A stretch of 64,000 nucleotides of DNA from Campylobacter concisus (GCF_003048675.2 NZ_CP060707.1:868001-932000), one strand, 5' to 3'. Shown: positions 18,814-28,189, counted from the stretch's first letter. Numbers and translations are program-made. The notes: a model not told the origin generated them from the letters alone.

Positions 18814-19241
18814 GGATTGGCTGGATTGGCTGGATTGGCTGGATTGGCTGGATTGGCTGGATTGGCTGGATTGGCTGGATTGGCTGGATTGGCTGGATTG
18901 GCTGGATTGGCTGGATTGGCTGGATTGGCTGGATTGGCTGGATTGGCTGGATTGGCTGGATTGGCTGGATTGGCTGGATTGGCTGGATTGGCTGGATTGG
19001 CTGGATTGGCTGGATTGGCTGGATTGGCTGGATTGGCTGGATTGGCTGGATTGGCTGGATTGGCTGGATTGGCTGGATTGGCTGGATTGGCTGGATTGGC
19101 TGGATTGGCTGGATTGGCTGGATTGGCTGGATTGGCTGGATTGGCTGGATTGGCTGGATTGGCTGGATTGGCTGGATTGGCTGGATTGGCTGGATTGGCT
19201 GGATTGGCTGGATTGGCTGGATTGGCTGGATTGGCTGGATT
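18814..19241. repeat. Perfect 9-bp tandem repeat array, 47 copies of GGATTGGCT
   Basis: Counting the phase through each line gives 47 uninterrupted copies (18814-19236), then GGATT. No variant unit is visible. The array is flanked by direct copies of TTAAATTTGGTT (18799-18810 and 19240-19251). The unit has no stop in any of six frames (GLA, DWL, IGW; SQS, ANP, PIQ), so open frames here prove nothing about coding. The plus strand is G/T-rich, with GG doublets spaced 3 and 2 bases apart, which fits repeated two-tetrad G-quadruplexes. Complete homogeneity points to recent expansion by slippage or unequal exchange. Confidence 0.97.
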
Positions 19242-19479
19242 AAATTTGGTTGTAGCCCCTCTGCCTATTTTCTAAGTTTTGCTCTAAATTTGCCAAATTT
19301 ATAAAAATACTAAAAATATTACGTTAAATTATATGTAAAATACTTTGTAATATCCTTGCTCCAGTGTTAAAATTTTTTCAAAGAATTTAAGATAACGCCC
19401 AAATTTCGCTAAAAAGTTAAAATGGATTTAAAATGCTTTGGGATATAATTTGCGATAAATTTATCAAAAGGCTAAAGTG
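19242..19479. other. Leader region between the array and ilvI
   Basis: A/T-rich, no gene seen. It holds the ilvI promoter near its end and no obvious trp/leu-type attenuator peptide or hairpin. Confidence 0.6.
19444..19449 (+). promoter_or_regulatory. Promoter -10 of ilvI-ilvH-lpxD
   Basis: TATAAT within GGGATATAATTTGC, 30 bases ahead of the ilvI ATG. No clear -35 is present. Confidence 0.6.
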
Positions 19480-21177
19480 ATGATAAAACAAATTTCTGGT
19501 TCGCAGATGATAAGCGAAACCTTGCACGAAGAGGGCGTTGAGATAGTTTTTGGCTATCCTGGCGGTGCAGCTTTAAATATCTACGACGAGACATATAAAC
19601 AAACTTATTTTAAACACGTCTTGGTTCGCCACGAGCAAGCAGCCGTGCACGCAGCAGACGGATACGCTAGGGTTAGCGGAAAAGTAGGCGTTGCATTTGT
19701 AACAAGCGGTCCTGGCTTTACAAACGCAGTGACAGGTCTTGCTACGGCTTACAGCGACAGTATCCCAGTTGTGCTTATAAGCGGTCAAGTACCAACCTTT
19801 ATGATCGGCACAGATGCCTTTCAAGAGATCGATGCAGTCGGAATTTCACGCCCCTGTGTCAAACACAACTTCTTGGTTAATAGCGTCGAGGAGCTACCTC
19901 GCATCATAAAAGAGGCGTTTTACATCGCAAGATCAGGCCGCCCAGGACCAGTTCATATCGATATCCCAAAAAACGTAACTTCAAAGCTTGGCGACTTTGT
20001 CTATCCAAAAGAAATTTCTATCCCAAGCTACAAGCCGACATACAAAGGCAACTCTAAGCAGATAAAAAAAGCCGCAGCTGCGATAAATGAAGCAAAAAGA
20101 CCACTTCTTTACATCGGTGGTGGCGCAGTCGCATCTGGAGCAAGCGAGATCATACGTAAATTTATGAAAAAAACTGGCATCCCAGCGGTTGAGACACTTA
20201 TGGCTCTTGGCGTGCTTGACGCAAAAGATGAGCTAAATTTAGGCATGGCAGGCATGCACGGCAGCTACGCTTCAAATATGGCGCTTAGCGAGTGTGACCT
20301 TCTTATCTCGCTTGGAGCTAGATTTTGCGATAGGGTCACAGGCAAAACTGACGAGTTTGCCAAACATGCAAAGATCATTCATATCGACATCGATCCAAGC
20401 TCTATCTCAAAGATCATAAACGCTCACTATCCGATAGTTGGCGACCTTACAAACGTGCTAAGCGAGCTTTATGAGGAGGTGAAAGGTGAGCCTAAAAACT
20501 ATGCGCCTTGGAGAGAAATTTTAGATAGATATCAAAAGCTAAATCCTCTTGGCTACACAGATAGTGACAAGGTCTTAAAGCCTCAATGGGTGGTTGAAGA
20601 GACCGCAAAGATAGTTGGCCCTGAGGCTATCATCGCAACTGACGTTGGTCAGCACCAGATGTGGGTAGCGCAGTTTTATCCATTTAACCGCGCAAGGCAG
20701 CTTGTCACAAGTGGCGGTCTTGGCACGATGGGATATGGCCTCCCTGCAGCGATCGGAGCAAAGTGCGCTATGCCTGAGCATTTGGTTGTAAATTTCACAG
20801 GCGATGGCTCGATACTTATGAATATCCAAGAGCTAATGACCGCTTATGAGACAAATGTCCCTGTCATAAACATCATCTTAAACAACAACTTCCTAGGCAT
20901 GGTGCGCCAGTGGCAGACATTTTTCTATGAAAAGCGCTACTCATCGACTGACCTTAGCCTTCAGCCTGATTTTGTAAAGATCGCTGAGGGATTTGGCGGC
21001 GTTGGCTTTGTTTGCAAGAGTAAAGATGAGTTTAAAAAGGCGTTAAAAGAGGCGATCAAGAGTAAAAAATCAGCTCTTATCGACGTGAGGATCGACCGCT
21101 TTGAGGACGTGCTTCCTATGGTTCCAGCAGGGGCTGCGATTTATAATATGATATTAAAGAGCAAGGAAGAAAAATGA
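19480..21177 (+). CDS. ilvI: Acetolactate synthase large subunit
   Basis: Thiamine-diphosphate enzyme of branched-chain amino-acid synthesis (2 pyruvate to acetolactate). 565 residues with the ThDP/FAD enzyme layout: VFGYPGGAALNIYDE, the catalytic glutamate in VRHEQAAVHAADGYAR, FQEIDAVGISRPCVKHN, and the metal/ThDP motif GDGSILMNIQELMTA with NNNFLGMVRQWQ. The start is ATG 19480 (MIKQISGSQM), nine bases after AAGG; a GTG codon just before it is less well placed. It overlaps ilvH by ATGA. Confidence 0.96.
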   Translation: MIKQISGSQMISETLHEEGVEIVFGYPGGAALNIYDETYKQTYFKHVLVRHEQAAVHAADGYARVSGKVGVAFVTSGPGFTNAVTGLATAYSDSIPVVLISGQVPTFMIGTDAFQEIDAVGISRPCVKHNFLVNSVEELPRIIKEAFYIARSGRPGPVHIDIPKNVTSKLGDFVYPKEISIPSYKPTYKGNSKQIKKAAAAINEAKRPLLYIGGGAVASGASEIIRKFMKKTGIPAVETLMALGVLDAKDELNLGMAGMHGSYASNMALSECDLLISLGARFCDRVTGKTDEFAKHAKIIHIDIDPSSISKIINAHYPIVGDLTNVLSELYEEVKGEPKNYAPWREILDRYQKLNPLGYTDSDKVLKPQWVVEETAKIVGPEAIIATDVGQHQMWVAQFYPFNRARQLVTSGGLGTMGYGLPAAIGAKCAMPEHLVVNFTGDGSILMNIQELMTAYETNVPVINIILNNNFLGMVRQWQTFFYEKRYSSTDLSLQPDFVKIAEGFGGVGFVCKSKDEFKKALKEAIKSKKSALIDVRIDRFEDVLPMVPAGAAIYNMILKSKEEK

Positions 21178-21641
21178 GTATCAGAAGAACGATTTCGGTT
21201 ATAGTTTTAAATGAACATGGCGTTTTGGCTAGAATTTCTGGACTTTTTGCGGGCAGGGGCTACAACATCGACACGCTCACGGTTGCTCCGATACCTGAGA
21301 GCAACTTCTCAAGACTAAGCATCGTCACAAGCGGCGATGAGAGAGTTTTGGAGCAGATCGTAAAACAGCTTCACAAGCTCATACCAACATATAAAGTCAT
21401 AGAAAGTGGCGAATTTGTCGAAAAAGAGATGGCACTTGTGAAAATTCCGCTTGGTGAAAATTTTGCTGGTCTTGAGGCGATACTAAAGACATACAATGGC
21501 ATCGTCACAAACACAAATGAAAACTACATCGTTGTCATGGTGGCTGACGATGCGAGCAGGGTAGAGAGTTTTTTGAAGTCAATAAAGAAATTTAACCCAG
21601 TTGATGTCGTGCGCGGCGGATCTGTGATAATGGATATATGA
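21174..21641 (+). CDS. ilvH: Acetolactate synthase regulatory small subunit
   Basis: 155-residue partner of IlvI, which confers valine feedback. The N-terminal ACT domain begins RRTISVIVLNEHGVLARISGLFAGRGYNIDTLTVAP, and the C-terminal regulatory domain contains AKTYNGIV-like EAILKTYNGIV and ends with DVVRGGSVIMDI. The ATGA overlap with ilvI and the overlap with lpxD (TGATG) indicate one operon. Confidence 0.95.
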   Translation: MSIRRTISVIVLNEHGVLARISGLFAGRGYNIDTLTVAPIPESNFSRLSIVTSGDERVLEQIVKQLHKLIPTYKVIESGEFVEKEMALVKIPLGENFAGLEAILKTYNGIVTNTNENYIVVMVADDASRVESFLKSIKKFNPVDVVRGGSVIMDI

Positions 21642-22594
21642 TGAAACTAAGCGAAATAGCCTTAAAAGTAGATGCTACTTTTAGCGGAGAAGATCTTGAA
21701 ATTTTTGCTCTAAATTCTTTAAAAAACGCAAATAAAGCTGAGCTAACATACTGCGATGGCGAGAAAAATGCTAAATTTATAAGCACTTCAAACGCTGGAG
21801 CCATCTTGGTGACAAAATCGCTTTTGGACTTAGTGCCAGCTGGCATGGTAGCGCTTGTGTGCGACAACCCGCACCTTGCGTTTGCTATCCTTAGTAAAAT
21901 TTACGCTAAGCCGCTTTTTTGCGAGCCAAAACCATCAAATATCGCCCAGAGCGCAAAGATAATGCCAAATGTCTATGTCGGCTCAAACGTGAGTGTGGGC
22001 GAAAACACAATAGTGATGGCTGGGGCGTTTTTGGGCGATAACGTAACTATCGGTAAAAACTGCATCATCCACCCAAACGTCGTCATCTACAATGACTGCG
22101 TCATCGGCAATGAGTGTCACCTGCTAGCAAACTGCGTTATAGGTAGCGACGGCTTTGGATATGCGCATACAAAAACTGGCGAGCATGTGAAAATTTATCA
22201 CAATGGCAATGTTGTTTTGGGCGATTTTGTCGAGATCGGCGCTTGCACGACGATAGATCGTGGCGTTTTTGAAAGCACGATGATCGCAAACTACACAAAG
22301 ATAGACAATCTTGTTCAAATAGGTCACAACTGCGAGCTTGGAAACGGCTGCCTCATCGTCTCACAAACTGGACTTGCTGGCTCAACAGTGCTAGGCAGAA
22401 ACGTCGTCATGGGCGGACAAAGCGGCTCAGCTGGACACGTAAAAGTGGGCGACTTTGCTCAGATCGCAGCACGCGGAGGCGTTAGTAAAGACCTGCCTGG
22501 AGGCAAAAAATACGCTGGAGCATATCCGATAATGGAGCTTTCAGAGCATTTTAAATTTCAAGCAAAAGTATTGAGATTTTTTAAGAAAAACTAA
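21638..22594 (+). CDS. lpxD: UDP-3-O-acyl-glucosamine N-acyltransferase
   Basis: Third step of lipid A synthesis. 318 residues: an N-terminal uridine-binding domain (about 1-95), then the left-handed beta-helix of hexapeptide repeats (about 100-290) with GSNVSVGENTIVMAGAF, the catalytic-histidine region NLVQIGHNCELGNG and AQIAARGGVSKDL. Two adjacent ATG codons (21638 and 21641) overlap the ilvH stop. Linkage of lpxD to ilvIH is also known in C. jejuni. A decayed second copy of its beta-helix region lies at about 51.8-52.0 kb. Confidence 0.95.
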   Translation: MMKLSEIALKVDATFSGEDLEIFALNSLKNANKAELTYCDGEKNAKFISTSNAGAILVTKSLLDLVPAGMVALVCDNPHLAFAILSKIYAKPLFCEPKPSNIAQSAKIMPNVYVGSNVSVGENTIVMAGAFLGDNVTIGKNCIIHPNVVIYNDCVIGNECHLLANCVIGSDGFGYAHTKTGEHVKIYHNGNVVLGDFVEIGACTTIDRGVFESTMIANYTKIDNLVQIGHNCELGNGCLIVSQTGLAGSTVLGRNVVMGGQSGSAGHVKVGDFAQIAARGGVSKDLPGGKKYAGAYPIMELSEHFKFQAKVLRFFKKN

Positions 22595-22595
22595 A

Positions 22596-22617
22596 TTTGG
22601 CGGAGCTCTCCGCCAAA
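22596..22617 (+). terminator. Hairpin after lpxD
   Basis: Nine-bp stem TTTGGCGGA / TCCGCCAAA around GCTC, directly after the lpxD stop. The tail (TAGTTGTC) is not a good U-run, so termination may be partial. Confidence 0.6.
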
Positions 22618-23134
22618 TAGTTGTCGCACTTCTATAATTTAAATTTAAATTTTTCTATTTTTTATTATTGCCACAATCACAAACCACATTTATGGCCAAA
22701 TAAAAGCCTACGGCTAATAAGAAGCAGCTAGTAAGAGTTTTGGCTAAGTAGTGGATTTTATTGTCAAAGCAAATTTTTGTATATTAAGTAAAATTAACAC
22801 TCATAATAAAATATAGCTTAACTAATATGAGCGAGGCGCTAGTAAGATGCAGTAATTTTTGTACTTAACGATATAGGGAGCAAGTCCATCTACTGCGTGA
22901 ATTGGTTCTTGCTCATGGTGGTAAAAGCAAATTTGGACACATGCTTTGATATACAAAAAACTTATAAAAAATATCAAACAAATCGCTGGCAAGTAAAATT
23001 TTACTAATATGATTTGTATAAATTTACAAGGTAATATCACACTAACATCTGCTTTGTAGCCTTATGACTTTAAACCTTTACAGTGATTTGCTTTAGAAAT
23101 ATGAAATTTTAATAGTAAATTTACAAAGCTAAAT
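22618..23134. other. Gene-poor gap between lpxD and plsC
   Basis: About 515 bases, A/T-rich. Apart from one doubtful minus-strand frame at 22822-23040, listed separately, I see no gene, RNA or repeat. The plus strand is closed by frequent stops. Confidence 0.5.
22822..23040 (-). CDS. Doubtful short membrane-protein frame
   Basis: A 72-codon frame starting at GTG with one hydrophobic stretch (residues 9-30: IILVKFYLPAICLIFFISFL) and a hydrophilic tail with HHEQEPIHAVDGLAPYIVKY. The tail reads like real protein rather than A/T-rich noise, and the open frame extends upstream as GYKADVSV to a TAA. There is no good ribosome site or ATG. It may be a small membrane protein, the 3' end of a decayed gene, or chance. 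Confidence 0.3.
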   Translation of the reverse strand: MILPCKFIQIILVKFYLPAICLIFFISFLYIKACVQICFYHHEQEPIHAVDGLAPYIVKYKNYCILLAPRSY

Positions 23135-23809
23135 TTATTTTCTATTTTCGTCTAGGACTTTTTGCATGCTCTCTCTAGTCGCCTCTAGCCAGTTTTGTTT
23201 TGAGGTATCGACTAGATTAAGGCAAAAGAGCTTGATGTCGGCCTTTTTAAAGCTAAATTCTTTCACTTTCATCGCATCGCTTCCAACGATCACGATAGGC
23301 TGAACCTTTAAATTTAGCTTTTCAACTAGCAGTTTTGCGCCACCTTTAAATGGTAGTAGCTCTTTGGTTTGAGACCTTGTGCCTTCTGGAAATATCGCTA
23401 AAACACGGCCATTTTCCACTCTGTCTTTTGCTTCGCTTAAAAGCTTTATTAGCGAGTGCTTATTTTCTCGCTCGACTGCTATCATCTTAGGAAGGCTCAA
23501 AATTTTACCGATGATCGGGATCTTACCTATCTGCGCCTTTGCGATCCAACATATATTTTTAGGATGGATCTCTTCAAGTGCGATGATATCAAGCATGCTT
23601 TGGTGATTTATCAGCAAGATATTTGCTTCGTCGCTAAATTTGCCGATCACTTCAAGCTTATATCCGCCAAAAAACCTCTGCGATCTGCCCCAAAATTTTC
23701 TTATGGCTCTATTTTTTGAGTTAAAGAGCCACATAAAAAATACGACAATAACGACGCTTATCACAAATTCAATAGAAAAGAAAAAAGCTCTAATTTTTGA
23801 CAAGATCAC
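23135..23809 (-). CDS. plsC: 1-acyl-sn-glycerol-3-phosphate acyltransferase
   Basis: Adds the second acyl chain to make phosphatidic acid, at the inner membrane. 224 residues with an N-terminal hydrophobic helix (IEFVISVVIVVFFMWLF), the acyltransferase motif NHQSMLDI (His-x4-Asp) and the glycerol-phosphate motif FPEGTRS. It overlaps the upstream BatD/SH3-like gene by 20 bases. It is the last gene of a minus-strand run that starts with ctpA and resembles the C. jejuni order. Confidence 0.93.
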   Translation of the reverse strand: MILSKIRAFFFSIEFVISVVIVVFFMWLFNSKNRAIRKFWGRSQRFFGGYKLEVIGKFSDEANILLINHQSMLDIIALEEIHPKNICWIAKAQIGKIPIIGKILSLPKMIAVERENKHSLIKLLSEAKDRVENGRVLAIFPEGTRSQTKELLPFKGGAKLLVEKLNLKVQPIVIVGSDAMKVKEFSFKKADIKLFCLNLVDTSKQNWLEATRESMQKVLDENRK

Positions 23810-25097
23810 CCTTTCTTACCCAGCCGATTTTGCCATCTGCGAATAAAATTTTTGAGTAGTCATCTTTTGTGTCTAAAATTTCAACATTTTCATTTTTTCG
23901 AGATGTATAAAAAACGGTTGAATTTTTAGTTGGCAAGATAGTGACGCTCACATCTGGCTTAAGCACTGCTTTGCCAAAAGGATTGTAAGTGTAAATTCCA
24001 AGTGCGATAAAAACGGCCGCTACAAAGAAGTAGCTTAGCTTTCTACGCCAGATCGCTAGCAAGATAAAGATAGCAACCAAAGAGTAGATCGTGATATCTT
24101 TGTAGGTGCTAAATTCGCTTTGTTTTGGATTTAGCCCGATTTGCGTACTAACCTCATCCTCTTCGACGCTCACAGGCAGCGAAAAGCTCTCAAATTTAGC
24201 TTTTTTTAGGTTGTAGTAGTTAAAGTCAAGCGTCTTTTTGTTTGGCTTAAATACTGCAAAATAATATGCACTTTGCGAGTTAAAGTCGCCATTTATCGTA
24301 TCTACGCCTTGCTTTAGGATCGTTTTGTTTTCGATATTAAAGGCGCTTAGATCGACATTGTTGCCATAAATTTCAACGACCATGATGTTGTTTATATCAT
24401 CAAATTTAGTCGTTTTAAATTTCTTTACCTCAAGGTTGTCAGCGACGATGTGGTTGTAGTTTTCGTCACTTCTAAGCTCTTTTAGCTTTGGTAAAAAGAT
24501 ATTTATGTTTGAGTTTTGATAGTTCTCACCATTTCTTTTTAGATCCAAGCTAACTCGTAAAGTCTTTGCGTCAATGCTCGTTGCTTCAAGGTAGAAAGTG
24601 CCGATGTATTTGTTTTCATCGCCTTTTACCCATTGAAAATTCTTCTTATTTAGCCATTTGATATTTGTCTCATCAAGCTGTGTCTCAAACTCAAACTCAA
24701 GGTCACTTTGCGTATCAGCTACGATCTCAACGCTAAAAATTTCTCCTACTATGACATTTTTAGGGATATTTGTCGCTTTTAAAAGGAGGTCTTTTATTTT
24801 GATCTTGTCATAGACTTGATTATCAGGGACGCTGATATCTGGTTCGTTTGTCGGCACGATATTTCGCATCTGCTCTGGAGTGATACGCTCTGGCTGTGGG
24901 GCGATAGAGCGTGGAGAGACGAGCTTTCTTGATATATCTTCTTCACTTGGAGTCTTTGTTTGTGGCTTTGAACTTGGGCTATTTACAAATTTATCCTCTC
25001 TTGCCTCATCCATCATGTCAAAAACGCTGACTTCATCAGTGTTTGCGGCAAATAAATTTAGCGCGAGTAGGGCGATAAAAAGTGTTCGTTTTACCAA
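23790..25097 (-). CDS. Membrane protein with BatD-like region and C-terminal SH3-like domain
   Basis: 435 residues. A signal peptide (VKRTLFIALLALNLFAANT) is followed by a low-complexity Ser/Pro linker to about 85, then a beta-rich extracytoplasmic part (about 95-330; IPKNVIVGEIFSVEIVADTQ) that resembles BatD immunoglobulin-like repeats. A transmembrane helix (about 336-355) comes next, then a second hydrophobic segment. The tail is a bacterial SH3-like domain (about 375-435; STVFYTSRKNENVEILDTKDDY... IGWVRKGDLV). It probably senses or binds the cell wall. It overlaps purQ by 7 bases and plsC by 20. The function is inferred only from the architecture. Confidence 0.75.
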   Translation of the reverse strand: MVKRTLFIALLALNLFAANTDEVSVFDMMDEAREDKFVNSPSSKPQTKTPSEEDISRKLVSPRSIAPQPERITPEQMRNIVPTNEPDISVPDNQVYDKIKIKDLLLKATNIPKNVIVGEIFSVEIVADTQSDLEFEFETQLDETNIKWLNKKNFQWVKGDENKYIGTFYLEATSIDAKTLRVSLDLKRNGENYQNSNINIFLPKLKELRSDENYNHIVADNLEVKKFKTTKFDDINNIMVVEIYGNNVDLSAFNIENKTILKQGVDTINGDFNSQSAYYFAVFKPNKKTLDFNYYNLKKAKFESFSLPVSVEEDEVSTQIGLNPKQSEFSTYKDITIYSLVAIFILLAIWRRKLSYFFVAAVFIALGIYTYNPFGKAVLKPDVSVTILPTKNSTVFYTSRKNENVEILDTKDDYSKILFADGKIGWVRKGDLVKN

Positions 25098-25756
25098 ACT
25101 AGCCCTTTTAACATCTTCATGCCATCATCTGTACCTAAAATTTTCTCACAAGCGCGCTCTGGATGAGGCATAAGACCAAATATCCTCTTGCTCTCATCGC
25201 AAATCCCAGCTATGCTATCAACTGAGCCATTTGGATTTATCTCATTGCCGTGGCTGTCGCAGTATTTTAGTAAAACTTGTTCGTTGTCATATAGGCTTTT
25301 TAGCGTATCTTTGTCGGTATAGTAGTTGCCCTCGCCGTGAGCGATAGGGATATTTACCACTTCGTTTTTGGCTAAATTTGCTAGGAATTTATTGTTATTT
25401 GAGATCACTTTTAGATGGTGGTATTTTGAGACAAAATTTAAATTTTCATTTCTTCTCATTGCACCTTTTAAAAGTCCAAGCTCAAGAAGCATCTGAAAGC
25501 CATTGCAAATTCCTAGGATGTAGCCACCTTTTTTTGCATGCTCTTTTACAGCCTGCATTGCTGGGCTAAATTTAGCTATCGCAGCCGTTCTTAGATAGTC
25601 GCCGTAGCTAAAACCGCCAGGCAAAACGACTAGATCAGCATCGATCTTATCTTCTTTGTGCCAGATGATCTGCGTTTGGCAGCCAAGTAGTTTAAAGGCG
25701 TGAGCTGTGTCTTCTTCGCAGTTTGTGCCAGGAAAAAGTATGATCGCTACTTTCAT
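25091..25756 (-). CDS. purQ: Phosphoribosylformylglycinamidine synthase subunit PurQ
   Basis: Glutaminase subunit of FGAM synthase in purine synthesis. 221 residues, class I amidotransferase fold: FPGTNCEEDTAHAF at the start, the catalytic cysteine in GICNGFQML, and the His/Glu pair in LMPHPERACE. It overlaps purS by 4 bases (ATGA-type), so the PurS:PurQ complex is made from one coupled transcript. The large PurL subunit is elsewhere. Confidence 0.96.
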   Translation of the reverse strand: MKVAIILFPGTNCEEDTAHAFKLLGCQTQIIWHKEDKIDADLVVLPGGFSYGDYLRTAAIAKFSPAMQAVKEHAKKGGYILGICNGFQMLLELGLLKGAMRRNENLNFVSKYHHLKVISNNNKFLANLAKNEVVNIPIAHGEGNYYTDKDTLKSLYDNEQVLLKYCDSHGNEINPNGSVDSIAGICDESKRIFGLMPHPERACEKILGTDDGMKMLKGLVW

Positions 25757-25989
25757 AGCACGATCTCATAGTCTTCGATGACGGTGTTTGCTAGAAGCTC
25801 TTCGCACATCACTTTTAGCTGCTCTTTTGCTTTGTTTTTATCGCTCTCGTCGATGTCTAAAACGATTTGTTTGCCTATCCTGACATTTGAAACACCGCTA
25901 AATCCAAGCGAATTTAGCGCGTGCTCTACTGCCTTACCAGCAGGATCTAAGACCCCGCTTCTTAATGCTATATTTACGACAGCTTTCAT
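25753..25989 (-). CDS. purS: Phosphoribosylformylglycinamidine synthase subunit PurS
   Basis: 78-residue small subunit that bridges PurQ and PurL. It shows the family pattern VVNIALRSGVLDPAGKAVEHALNSLGF and ends DYEIVL. It lies 8 bases after purC and overlaps purQ. Confidence 0.94.
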   Translation of the reverse strand: MKAVVNIALRSGVLDPAGKAVEHALNSLGFSGVSNVRIGKQIVLDIDESDKNKAKEQLKVMCEELLANTVIEDYEIVL

Positions 25990-25997
25990 CTTTGTCC

Positions 25998-26708
25998 TTA
26001 AGAAAGAATTCTTCTTAAAACCTCTTCGTAAGCTACTTTTACGCTACCAAGGTCTTGTCTAAATCTATCTTTGTCAAGTTTTTCGTTTGTTGTAGCATCC
26101 CAAAATCTGCAGCTATCAGGGCTTATCTCGTCAGCCAAGATAATGTTGCCATCTTTGTCGATACCAAATTCAACTTTAAAATCAACCAGTTTTAAATTTC
26201 TCTCTGCAAAGAATTTAAATAAGATAGAGTTGATCTCTCTTGCTGTGTGTCTTAGAGTTTGAAGATCTTTTTCACTTTTTACTAGCCCCATGATGATGCA
26301 GTGCTCATCAGTAACTAGTGGATCGTGTAAATCGTCGTTTTTGTAGTAGAACTCAACAAGTGTAAAAGGTAAAACTGTGCCTTCTTTTATGCCAAGCCTT
26401 TTGCTAAGTGAGCCAGTTGCGATATTTCTCACAACAACTTCAAGAGGTATGATCTCGCATTTTTTGACCACTTGCTCAGTGTCGCTGATCGTTTCAACTA
26501 GGTCAGTCACGATACCTTTGCTCTCTAGCAGTTTAAAAAGCTGAGTAGAGATTTTGTTATTTAGTGCGCCTTTGCCAGCTTCGTTGCCTCTTTTTTGAGC
26601 ATCAAATGCTGTTAGATCGTCTTTAAATTCAGCCACAAGTAGATTTGGATCGTCTGTGGCGTACATTTTCTTGCCTTTTCCCTCGTAGATAAGCTCTCTT
26701 TTTTGCAT
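25998..26708 (-). CDS. purC: SAICAR synthetase
   Basis: Purine-pathway enzyme joining aspartate to CAIR with ATP. 236 residues; motifs [41 protein letters not shown] and [14 protein letters not shown] are all present. ATG follows AAAGGAGAACAAC. It stands between ctpA and purS in the minus-strand run. Confidence 0.96.
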   Translation of the reverse strand: MQKRELIYEGKGKKMYATDDPNLLVAEFKDDLTAFDAQKRGNEAGKGALNNKISTQLFKLLESKGIVTDLVETISDTEQVVKKCEIIPLEVVVRNIATGSLSKRLGIKEGTVLPFTLVEFYYKNDDLHDPLVTDEHCIIMGLVKSEKDLQTLRHTAREINSILFKFFAERNLKLVDFKVEFGIDKDGNIILADEISPDSCRFWDATTNEKLDKDRFRQDLGSVKVAYEEVLRRILS

Positions 26709-26724
26709 GTTGTTCTCCTTTAGA

Positions 26725-28032
26725 TTATTGTTGTTTTATCTTTAAAATTTTGATCGTATCAATCGCTGTTTTTAACTGAATATCCTCATCAACTTTTTTC
26801 TGTGTGATTATATTTTTATCATCTTTTGTTTCAGTTTTATTACCCTCGCTTGTTGGATTTATCTTGTTTAGCTCGCTCTTTAGGTGCGCTTTTAGTTCGC
26901 TCTCTTTGATGCTAAATGCACTATCATCACTTTGTGGCACTTTGCCAGGATGCACGACTACATCAGGCGTGACGCCAACAGCTTGGATAGTTCTGCCACT
27001 TGGTAAGTAGTATCTTGCGATGGTTAGTCTTAGCGCTTCTGTATCGTCTATTGGTAGGATTACTTGAACGCTGCCTTTACCAAAAGTGTTTTCGCCAATT
27101 ATCACCGCACGCTTGTGATCTTGCAGTGAGCCACTTACGATCTCGCTAGCGCTTGCACTTCCGCCATTTACCAGCACTACAAGTGGGAGTTTTGATAAGG
27201 TTTTGCTAGCGCTTGCTTTATACTCTACATTTTCAGATGCATCACGACCTTTTTGAGATACGATGATACCGTTATCTACAAAAAGATCCACTAGATCAAC
27301 AGCTTGATTTAAAAGACCGCCAGGGTTGTTTCTAAGATCAAGTATGATGCCATTTGCTTTAGGATGCTCTTTGATCGCCTCTTTTACCTTTGTGACGACG
27401 TTTTTGTCAAAATTTGTGACGCGTATATAAAGGATGTTATCGTTTTCTATCATTTTTGCATAGACAGACTCAACCTTTATAAGATCTCTTATGATCTTTA
27501 CGTCAAATGGCTTTTGCTCGCCTTTTCGCAAAATCGTAATTGTTATCGGAGTTTTTGGCTTGCCGCGCATCTTATTTACAGCTTCATCTATCGTTGTGCC
27601 GATAGTTGAGTTGCCATCGATCCTTAAAATGATATCGCCAGCTTTTATGCCTGCTTTATCAGCTGGAGTGTCCTCGATAGGCGAGATAACGGTTAGTGCG
27701 CTATCTTTCATGCCAACTGTTATGCCAAGTCCGCCAAATTCTCCGCTTGTTTGCACCTGCATATCTTTATATGCTTTTTCATTTAAAAAGCTCGAGTGAG
27801 CATCTAAATTTTGCATCAAACCAGCGATGGCTTTGTCAATTATCTCTTTAAATTTAATGTCATCAACGTAGTATTTTTCAACAGTTGAGATGGTTTTTGT
27901 AAGTTTTGAAAGTGCTTCAAGTTTCGCACTCGCCTCATCTTCAGTTTTAGCAAAAAGTGCATTTACTGCTACGCTTGAGATGAGTAGGGCGCCTGTTATT
28001 TTTAGCGCAAAAGATCTAGTAAATTTATTCAA
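26725..28032 (-). CDS. ctpA: Carboxy-terminal processing protease (S41)
   Basis: Periplasmic serine protease that trims the C-termini of exported proteins. 435 residues: an N-terminal signal/anchor ([20 protein letters not shown]), a PDZ domain (about 95-170; [11 protein letters not shown] and [18 protein letters not shown]), then the S41 catalytic core with [20 protein letters not shown] (Ser nucleophile) and [11 protein letters not shown] (Lys). The C-terminal tail is charged and low-complexity. It starts with TTG after a strong AGGAG site. It is divergent from clpB. Confidence 0.93.
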   Translation of the reverse strand: MNKFTRSFALKITGALLISSVAVNALFAKTEDEASAKLEALSKLTKTISTVEKYYVDDIKFKEIIDKAIAGLMQNLDAHSSFLNEKAYKDMQVQTSGEFGGLGITVGMKDSALTVISPIEDTPADKAGIKAGDIILRIDGNSTIGTTIDEAVNKMRGKPKTPITITILRKGEQKPFDVKIIRDLIKVESVYAKMIENDNILYIRVTNFDKNVVTKVKEAIKEHPKANGIILDLRNNPGGLLNQAVDLVDLFVDNGIIVSQKGRDASENVEYKASASKTLSKLPLVVLVNGGSASASEIVSGSLQDHKRAVIIGENTFGKGSVQVILPIDDTEALRLTIARYYLPSGRTIQAVGVTPDVVVHPGKVPQSDDSAFSIKESELKAHLKSELNKINPTSEGNKTETKDDKNIITQKKVDEDIQLKTAIDTIKILKIKQQ

Positions 28033-28189
28033 AATATCTCCTATATTTTTTGGCTTAATTTTATTAACATTTGGCTAAAAAAAGCATAAATTTAACCTTA
28101 TATTTTTAGCTTTTGTCTATTTTTAACACAAATTTATAACAGCAAATTTTAGCAATTATATAAAAAGAGTGACAAAGGCTATAAAAATA

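Noticed and set aside
18814..19241. CRISPR array
   Set aside because: Units are 9 bp with no spacers, and no cas genes lie nearby.
18697..19275. Protein gene of Gly-Leu-Ala repeats
   Set aside because: All six frames of the array are open because the 9-mer has no stop; no ribosome site supports the TTG start.
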